Position numbers and translations under genes: made by a program. DNA of 56,963 bases from positions 1 through 56,963 of the forward strand of contig CAYTFZ010000007.1 in the NCBI GenBank assembly GCA_964437215.1, in the 5' to 3' direction. Below are positions 51,877 through 56,963 of this stretch, in pieces. The notes under the pieces are model-generated. The model made no database searches, was not told where the DNA came from, and saw only the letters and a program-made list of their open reading frames with translations. The stretch's first letter is position 1, and the number at the start of each line of letters is the position of its first letter. Source of the stretch: JAAYAN01 sp964437215 (GTDB lineage Bacteria; Bacteroidota; Ignavibacteria; Ignavibacteriales; Melioribacteraceae).

Positions 51877-52188
51877 ATGGCTGTACCTAAAAAAATTGAA
51901 CTTATCAAACAAGAAGCATTAAAAATTGTTTGGGATGACAGCAGAGAAAATTTAATTCCGTTAAAATATCTCAGAGACGAATCGCCTGACGCACAGAATA
52001 AGGGCGAAACAATATTGTGGAAACACTATGCTCCCCCGCCTGCAGGACCCGATAAACCAGGGAAATACGAAGTTGAAAAAATCCAGCTGGTAGGCAATTA
52101 CGGCATTCAGATTACCTGGAAAGACGGTTACGATTACGGCATTTTTGACTGGGAGCTTTTAAAATCGATGGCAGAAAAAATTGCTTGA
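51877..52188 (+). CDS. DUF971 / GBBH-like N-terminal domain protein
   Basis: 103 residues from the ATG at 51877, which has AAAGGAG 4 bases upstream; the longer frame from 51856 adds seven residues with no such site. VPKKIELIKQEALKIVWDDS, IPLKYLRDESPDAQNKGETI, ILWKHYAPPP and IQLVGNYGIQITWKDGYDYG are the DUF971 (PF06155) core, a small beta domain found alone, fused to Mrp/NBP35 ATPases or at the N-terminus of gamma-butyrobetaine hydroxylase. An Fe-S or zinc role is proposed for relatives, but this copy has no Cys. Function unknown. Confidence 0.85.
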   Translation: MAVPKKIELIKQEALKIVWDDSRENLIPLKYLRDESPDAQNKGETILWKHYAPPPAGPDKPGKYEVEKIQLVGNYGIQITWKDGYDYGIFDWELLKSMAEKIA

Positions 52189-52238
52189 TCTCGCTTATCA
52201 ATTCTTCAGTCACCTGCGTAAATTGCTGATTGTTACCG

Positions 52239-52874
52239 CTATTTCTCTTTAACTACATCCGAAATAAGGCTTGCATATGTCTCTTTTTTAAAAACATTAG
52301 CAGTGCGCGAATAAATATTACCATTTCGGTCGATAACAATAACCATTGGAAGTAATAACATTCTTCGTAAATCGTATGGATGAAAATCTTTTAAGATAGT
52401 GTTATTTATTTGAACTATCGGATAATCAGGTCGTACGCCGCTTAATTCAGCATTGAAAGATTCGATGTTCGAAAAATTATCGAAAGAAATTCCAACAATC
52501 TCGATGTTCGAATCCTTATATTCCTCCTTTAGCGAATTTAAAGTGAGAATATTTGATGCGACATAACCCGAACGGAAAGAAAAGAAATCGAGAAGAACAA
52601 CCTTTCCTTTTAATTCCGATAAATTGAGAAGCTTACCGTCAATTGTATTTGAAACCAATGCTGGAGCCTGAAAACGCAACTTGTTAACGCTTCCGTCGTA
52701 AGGCGGATACGGACCCGGTTCGTCGGAATTTCCTGTATTATTAACAATAAAAAATACGAGGAAAATTCCAAAAAATATAGCCGTCTTAATCCTGCTTTTT
52801 ATTTTATGTTTTCTTATCTCTTCTTCATTTTTTATATCTTTTTCCGATGTATCGCGGCTTTCTATTTTTGCCAT
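52239..52874 (-). CDS. TlpA/redoxin-fold protein without catalytic cysteines
   Basis: 211 residues from the Met at 52874, preceded by GGAG; a longer frame starts at 52925. One TM segment (about 30-47) places the domain in the periplasm. The thioredoxin fold is recognisable in LRFQAPALVSNTIDGKLLNL, GKVVLLDFFSFRSGYVASNI, IEIVGISFDNFSN and LPMVIVIDRNGNIYS with the cis-Pro (LLP). Where TlpA has WCxxC the sequence is FRSGYV, and the protein has no Cys at all, so it cannot do thiol redox chemistry. It may be a chaperone-like or binding derivative. It is 70 bases downstream of the RlpA lipoprotein and probably in its operon. Confidence 0.78.
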   Translation of the reverse strand: MAKIESRDTSEKDIKNEEEIRKHKIKSRIKTAIFFGIFLVFFIVNNTGNSDEPGPYPPYDGSVNKLRFQAPALVSNTIDGKLLNLSELKGKVVLLDFFSFRSGYVASNILTLNSLKEEYKDSNIEIVGISFDNFSNIESFNAELSGVRPDYPIVQINNTILKDFHPYDLRRMLLLPMVIVIDRNGNIYSRTANVFKKETYASLISDVVKEK

Positions 52875-52943
52875 TTTTTCTCCATGTTTTTCAAATTCAT
52901 ACCCATTTAACGCATCAGCAAGCAAAATGTTCGTTTTACTGCC

Positions 52944-53450
52944 TTATTCTCCAAGTTTAATAACATCAATCTGAACCTTGCAAACTCCGCTTTTATCTAA
53001 TCCGATAATTTTTGCTGCTCCCAACGAAAGATCAATATCTCTTTCAGGTTTCAGAGGACCTCTGTCGTTTACCCTCACAATTACACTTTTTCTGTTATCC
53101 AAATTAGTGATTTTCAAAATTGAATTAAAAGGCAAATCCCTGTGAGCCGCGGTTAAATCGTTCATTCTGTAAGTTTCGCCGCTTGCAGTTTGCCTTCCGT
53201 TAAATTCGGCAGAATAATAAGAAGCAACTCCGCTCATGCTTTTAATTGTAGAATAATCTCGGTAAATAGCAGGCTGCTCAGGTTGTGTTTCCGTTTCTTC
53301 GGGCTTTTTTTCTTCATCAGGCACAGGCCTTACCGGCCGCCGCGAAACTGTTTCTTTAGGATTATCGTTTCCAGTAAACCTTACCGATGATCCGCAGCCG
53401 GAAAAAGCTAAAATTAAAACACAAAAAGAAATTACTTTTATTTTCTTCAT
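52944..53450 (-). CDS. rlpA: RlpA-like lipoprotein, second paralogue
   Basis: 168 residues. The lipobox AFSGC (Cys19) marks an outer- or inner-membrane lipoprotein. A Pro/Glu/Arg-rich linker (about 35-70) leads to the double-psi barrel: SGVASYYSAEFNGRQTASGE, LTAAHRDLPFNSILKITNLD, VRVNDRGPLKPERDIDLSLG and AKIIGLDKSGVCKVQIDVI. The His and Asp of RlpA lytic transglycosylases are kept. There is no SPOR domain. It differs from the copy at 22551 by having a lipid anchor and a linker, which suggests a position further from the membrane. Confidence 0.9.
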   Translation of the reverse strand: MKKIKVISFCVLILAFSGCGSSVRFTGNDNPKETVSRRPVRPVPDEEKKPEETETQPEQPAIYRDYSTIKSMSGVASYYSAEFNGRQTASGETYRMNDLTAAHRDLPFNSILKITNLDNRKSVIVRVNDRGPLKPERDIDLSLGAAKIIGLDKSGVCKVQIDVIKLGE

Positions 53451-53509
53451 AAACTTGAATTTTTGTTAAACGAAAATAACCAAAGTTAAAAGAATTGGCA
53501 AATTTTGAT

Positions 53510-53517
53510 TAAATTTG
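53510..53517 (+). promoter_or_regulatory. Putative -7 box (TAnnTTTG) of the GH3 operon
   Basis: TAAATTTG lies inside the extended GH3 reading frame but 84 bases before the preferred ATG at 53601, which supports that start. Confidence 0.4.
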
Positions 53518-53600
53518 AACCGCTTGTGAATAAAACATTAAATAATTTTTTCTCATTATTAAGTTTGGTTAAGCCGATAATTCATTTAACGGGAGTTATT

Positions 53601-56120
53601 ATGAAATTTAAATTATTCCTTTTCATTTTTACGTTTTCAATTACTTTTTTATTTCTTTGGTTCTGCAAAGCTCCCGAAGAAAAATTATTAACCGACGAGC
53701 AGATTGATCAAAAAATTAACGAATTACTTGAAAAGCTGACTTTTGACGAAAAAGTTACAATGCTTTCGGGTGACAGTACCGGATTTAATGCTCCGGGAAT
53801 TAAGCGGCTTGGCATTCCTTCAATTAATATGACAGACGGACCGGTTGGTGTTCGAACCGGAAAAGCTACTGCTTTCCCTGTTGCGGTAAATATGGCGGCT
53901 TCGTGGGATACTTCGCTGATAAGAAGATACGGCGAAACTCTTGGAATTGAAACAAAAGCAAAGGGCAAAACCTGTATACTCGGACCCTGCGTAGGCATTC
54001 ATCGTTTCCCGCTTGGAGGCAGAAATTTTGAAAGTTTCGGAGAAGATCCGTTTCTGTCATCCCGGCTTACAGTAAGTTATGTAAAAGGCGTACAGAGCGA
54101 AAACGTAATTGCCACGGTAAAACATTATGCCTGCAACGATCAGGAATGGGAAAGAAATAACTACGATGTAATTACTGACGAAAGATCATTGCGCGAAATC
54201 CATCTTCCGGCTTTTGAATATGCAGTAAAAGAAGGAGAAGCGCTTGCGGTAATGTCGGCTTATAATTTAGTTAACGGCGAGCATTGCAGCGAAAACCAGC
54301 ATTTGCTTAATGAAATTCTTAAAAAAGATTGGGGTTTTAAAGGCATTGTAATGTCCGATTGGACTTCAGTTTACAGCGCCGATAAAGCAGCAAATAACGG
54401 TCTCGATTTAGAAATGCCAAACGGAGTATGGTTTGGCGATTCACTGAAAGCCGCTGTAAAAGACAGACGGGTAAGTATGAAGGTAATAGATGATAAAATA
54501 CGCCGGCTTTTACGCGTGAGATTCAAAGCTGGATATTTCAACAATCCTATGCCTGCCGAAAATCAAGCTTTGGTTGAAAACGATGTCCATTCAGGTCTTG
54601 CTCTTGAAATGGCACAAAAAGGAATTGTTCTTCTTAAAAACAACAACATTCTTCCTTTGGATAGCGATACAATTAAAACAATAGCTCTTATCGGACCAAA
54701 CTCGCTTACAGCCAGAACAGGAGGCGGCGGAAGCTCTCTGGTTAATCCCTGGAAAACTGTAAGTCCGTATGAAGGTTTGCAAAATATTCTAAATAAAGAT
54801 GCTAAAATAATTACTGCCGAAGGAACCCGGATCGATCCGGTTAAGTTAGTTCCCGTTCCCGAAGAATATTTGAGAACTCCTGACGGAAAAAACAGCGGAT
54901 TGAAAGGAGAATACTTTACAAATCAGAATTTTGAAGAAAAACCGGCAATTACAAGAATTGATAAAAAGATTAATTTTGAATTTGAAAACGGCGGACCTGA
55001 TTCTAAAATCGGCTCGGATAACTTTTCGATAAGATGGACAGGTAAGTTTATTCCCGAAGTTACAGCAAACCATACTTTTATCTGCAGCAGCGACGACGGT
55101 TCGTGGCTTTGGATAAACGGCGAACTTATAATTGATAATGGCGGTCAGCACGCCGAAATTCAAAAATCTGCAACAATACCAATGACTGCCGGTAAAGAAT
55201 ATGACATAAAGATTGAATATTATGAAGGAGGCGGAGGTGCAGTAATGCGCTTCGGGTGGGTTAACCCAAATCCTTCCGACGAAGAAAAAATGCCGACAAT
55301 AGAGGAAGCTGTTGCAGCGGCAAAAAATGCAGATGTTGCAATTGTTTGCGTAGGCAACACTCAATGGAATGAAGGCGAAGGTGTAGATGTAAAAAATTTC
55401 GAAATGGATTATAATCAAGAAAAACTGGTTCAGGAAATTTCGAAAGTTAATCCGAATACCATTGTTGTTGTTTACGGCGGCGTTCCTGTTTTAATGAAAA
55501 ACTGGATTGGACGGACAAAAGGTGTATTAGCAGCTTTTTATCCCGGGCAGGAAGGCGGAACTGCACTTGCGCAAATTCTTTTCGGCGAAGTAAATCCATC
55601 GGCTAAACTTCCTTTTTCGTATATTCAGGAGAAACTGGAATCCCCGGCATTTAACGGATATATGAATCCCGATTTGAAGGTGAAACTTGATGAAGGAATT
55701 TTTACGGGTTACCGCTATTACGAAAAAAATAATATCGAGCCGTTATTTCCATTCGGTTTCGGACTTTCGTATACAACTTTTGAATACAGTAATTTAAAGA
55801 TTAAAAAGAACAGCGGACTGAATTATTCGGTTTCTTTTGATATTAAAAATACAGGAAAAATTAAAGGTGCGGAAACTGCTCAGCTTTATATCGGACAAAA
55901 AAATTGTAAATTTGCAAGACCGGTTAAGGAACTTAAAGGATTTGCCAAAACGGAATTAATTCCCGGTGAGAAAAGAACAGTAACAATTACTCTAAACGAA
56001 AGGTCGTTCCAGTATTTTAATCCTGAAACAAAAGAATGGACTGCCGATAAAGATGAGTTCGAAATTATCGTCGGTTCTTCATCTAAAGATATAAAACTGA
56101 AAGGAATTATTAACTTATGA
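53601..56120 (+). CDS. Glycoside hydrolase family 3 beta-glucosidase lipoprotein with PA14 insert
   Basis: 839 residues from the ATG at 53601, which has GGGAG upstream and a signal ending in lipobox FLWFC; an upstream frame from 53505 adds 32 unlikely residues. The GH3 N-terminal barrel carries MTDGPVGVR, TVKHYACNDQEWERNNYDV and nucleophile Asp253 in GIVMSDWTS. The (alpha/beta)6 sandwich is interrupted by a PA14 domain (about 433-555; GEYFTNQNFEEKP, SIRWTGKFIPEV, SDDGSWLWINGELIIDNGG). Acid/base Glu is likely in WNEGEGVDVKN. A fibronectin III-like domain ends the protein (about 740-839). It hydrolyses terminal beta-glucosides such as cellobiose at the cell surface, complementing the GH9 enzyme. 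Confidence 0.93.
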   Translation: MKFKLFLFIFTFSITFLFLWFCKAPEEKLLTDEQIDQKINELLEKLTFDEKVTMLSGDSTGFNAPGIKRLGIPSINMTDGPVGVRTGKATAFPVAVNMAASWDTSLIRRYGETLGIETKAKGKTCILGPCVGIHRFPLGGRNFESFGEDPFLSSRLTVSYVKGVQSENVIATVKHYACNDQEWERNNYDVITDERSLREIHLPAFEYAVKEGEALAVMSAYNLVNGEHCSENQHLLNEILKKDWGFKGIVMSDWTSVYSADKAANNGLDLEMPNGVWFGDSLKAAVKDRRVSMKVIDDKIRRLLRVRFKAGYFNNPMPAENQALVENDVHSGLALEMAQKGIVLLKNNNILPLDSDTIKTIALIGPNSLTARTGGGGSSLVNPWKTVSPYEGLQNILNKDAKIITAEGTRIDPVKLVPVPEEYLRTPDGKNSGLKGEYFTNQNFEEKPAITRIDKKINFEFENGGPDSKIGSDNFSIRWTGKFIPEVTANHTFICSSDDGSWLWINGELIIDNGGQHAEIQKSATIPMTAGKEYDIKIEYYEGGGGAVMRFGWVNPNPSDEEKMPTIEEAVAAAKNADVAIVCVGNTQWNEGEGVDVKNFEMDYNQEKLVQEISKVNPNTIVVVYGGVPVLMKNWIGRTKGVLAAFYPGQEGGTALAQILFGEVNPSAKLPFSYIQEKLESPAFNGYMNPDLKVKLDEGIFTGYRYYEKNNIEPLFPFGFGLSYTTFEYSNLKIKKNSGLNYSVSFDIKNTGKIKGAETAQLYIGQKNCKFARPVKELKGFAKTELIPGEKRTVTITLNERSFQYFNPETKEWTADKDEFEIIVGSSSKDIKLKGIINL

Positions 56121-56824
56121 AAACTAAAATTCTGATTTTTCTATTTATTATTGCTTCAATATTAACCGCACAGGAAAAGAAGTTTTATGTTAAAGCGGGC
56201 GGCGGAGTACAGGGAATGGGTAATAGTTTTATTGACAATTATTACAAAGAAATTAATAGTGAGTATAATAAAAGAAGTGACATTGATTTCAAATCTTCAA
56301 TTATGATAGTTTTAGGCACTGGCTATAAAATAAACGATTATCTTGCATTCGAAATTATTTACAATACCAATAATTTTGAGGAGAACATGACTAATGCTTC
56401 AACTGTAAAGGGATATTCAGTTTCACCATTTATTAAAGGTATATATCCAATTTCTGAAAGTGCCTATTTGTTTATAGCAATTGGTTATGGTTATAATAAA
56501 CTCGAAAAAGAATTTTCTTATAGTTATTATAAACAGGAAATAGTTGGCGGACCGACTGAACTTGTAAAAAAAAGTTTTAAGGAAGACTTATCAACTAATA
56601 GTTGGAATTTCAAACTTGGAACAGAAATCAGTGTATACAAATCTTTATCTGTTTTCGCTGAAACGGGAATTTCTTTGATTTCGAAGAAGGTAGATAATCC
56701 AAATTATGAAAGTGGCGCAAATATGGATCCAAGAAATATAAGACCAGTAGATTCATTATTATATAGTGAATACACTTTTAACAATATTTCTATCTCCGCC
56801 GGAATATCTTATTACATTTTTTAA
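56117..56824 (+). CDS. Outer-membrane beta-barrel protein
   Basis: 235 residues with a signal peptide (hydrophobic 4-16, LTAQEKK). Alternating strands ending in aromatic residues (FYVKAGGGVQ, MIVLGTGYKINDYLAFEIIY, LFIAIGYGYNKLEK, SWNFKLGTEISVYKSLSVFA, ISISAGISYYIF with a C-terminal Phe) fit an eight-stranded OmpW/OmpA-like barrel. It overlaps the GH3 stop by 4 bases (ATGA), so it is translationally coupled. A role in oligosaccharide passage or surface attachment is possible but not shown. Confidence 0.75.
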   Translation: MKTKILIFLFIIASILTAQEKKFYVKAGGGVQGMGNSFIDNYYKEINSEYNKRSDIDFKSSIMIVLGTGYKINDYLAFEIIYNTNNFEENMTNASTVKGYSVSPFIKGIYPISESAYLFIAIGYGYNKLEKEFSYSYYKQEIVGGPTELVKKSFKEDLSTNSWNFKLGTEISVYKSLSVFAETGISLISKKVDNPNYESGANMDPRNIRPVDSLLYSEYTFNNISISAGISYYIF

Positions 56825-56833
56825 AGGAAACTT

Positions 56834-56963
56834 ATGAAAACTTACAAGCTTTATCAGGTTGATGCATTTACCGAAACACGTTTTGGCGGGAACCCCTGCG
56901 CCGTAGTGATGGAAGCGGATTCTCTCACTTCTGAGGAAATGCAAAAAATTGCCACAGAAATGA
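56834..56963 (+). CDS. PhzF-family isomerase (partial, 5' end only)
   Basis: The first 43 codons are present before the window ends. MKTYKLYQVDAFTETRFGGN then PCAVVMEADSLTSEEMQKIA are the standard opening of the PhzF/DapF-like fold, in which FxGNPxAV lines the active site. The catalytic Glu expected just after residue 43 is beyond the edge. AAAGGA precedes the ATG. It follows the beta-barrel gene by 9 bases and is likely in that operon; the substrate is not known. Confidence 0.85.
   Translation, partial: MKTYKLYQVDAFTETRFGGNPCAVVMEADSLTSEEMQKIATEM

Noticed and set aside
54846..55418. 190-codon open frame on the minus strand inside the GH3 gene
   Set aside because: It is antisense to the PA14 region of a clear GH3 protein, Cys/Phe/Tyr-rich and without any family feature. 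It is a shadow frame.
1..56963. Mobile element, prophage or CRISPR array
   Set aside because: No transposase, integrase, terminal inverted repeats, spaced direct-repeat array or phage structural gene was found. The only tRNA has no attachment-site duplicate nearby.

Overview
The window is 57 kb of AT-rich bacterial chromosome. It best fits the Bacteroidota/Chlorobiota side of the tree, most likely an Ignavibacteria or Melioribacter-like free-living heterotroph. This is an inference from gene content and signals, not from a marker gene. Supporting signals are TAnnTTTG-type -7 boxes in front of several genes, weak or A-rich ribosome binding sites, a tRNA without encoded CCA, an S46 dipeptidyl-peptidase, a DUF4922 protein, GH9 and GH3 glycosidases, and many PAS histidine kinases. 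No phage, insertion sequence, CRISPR array or rRNA gene was seen.

Layout. (1) 1-9500, minus strand: a compact surface-polysaccharide operon. In order of transcription it holds two GT2 glycosyltransferases, a GT4 glycosyltransferase, a glucuronyl C5-epimerase-like protein, an asparagine-synthase-type amidotransferase, a YfhO-like membrane protein and a WlbA/WbpB-type amino-sugar uronate oxidase cut by the window edge. Together they suggest a polymer with modified (amidated and/or C5-epimerised) uronic acids. (2) 9588-14076: a small Cys-rich membrane protein, a large PAS/GAF histidine kinase split by an artificial scaffold gap, and a metal/cobalamin-type binding lipoprotein. (3) 14161-22461: tRNA-Lys(CTT) with terminator, an S46 peptidase of DPP11 type, a reduced kinase-like protein, three tandem GNAT acetyltransferases, a GH9 endoglucanase and a CelD/BcsL-type acyltransferase. 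(4) 22551-26072: an RlpA-like protein and a glycosyltransferase/GalT-like pair. (5) 26073-36286: a signalling region with a PAS histidine kinase, an NtrC-type regulator and a REC-PP2C phosphatase, then, after a U32 tRNA-modification gene, three STAS proteins, a CheW with a long acidic tail and an ExeA-like ATPase. (6) 36418-42648: a radical SAM protein with unusual cysteine spacing, and a lipoprotein-nadB-nadC-nadA operon for NAD synthesis. (7) 42867-49235: a MASE1 histidine kinase, sufE plus a WYL regulator, a single-domain response regulator, a CDF transporter of the ND-DD (manganese-like) type, and peptidase T. (8) 49602-56963: thymidine phosphorylase, prohibitin, DUF971, a redoxin that has lost its cysteines, a second RlpA, a GH3 beta-glucosidase lipoprotein with a PA14 insert, a beta-barrel protein and the start of a PhzF-like gene.

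The most noteworthy points are these. The ExeA/CheW/triple-STAS locus looks like a signalling module with no receptor or kinase of its own. The uronate-modifying polysaccharide operon combines amidation, epimerisation and amino-uronate synthesis. The GT/GalT-like pair has a degenerate second GT domain. The 100-N gap is flanked by an exact 55-bp duplicate: closing it restores one 1012-residue kinase, so the apparent split is an assembly artefact. Genes are packed tightly, and five of six convergent pairs end within 7 bases of each other or overlap.
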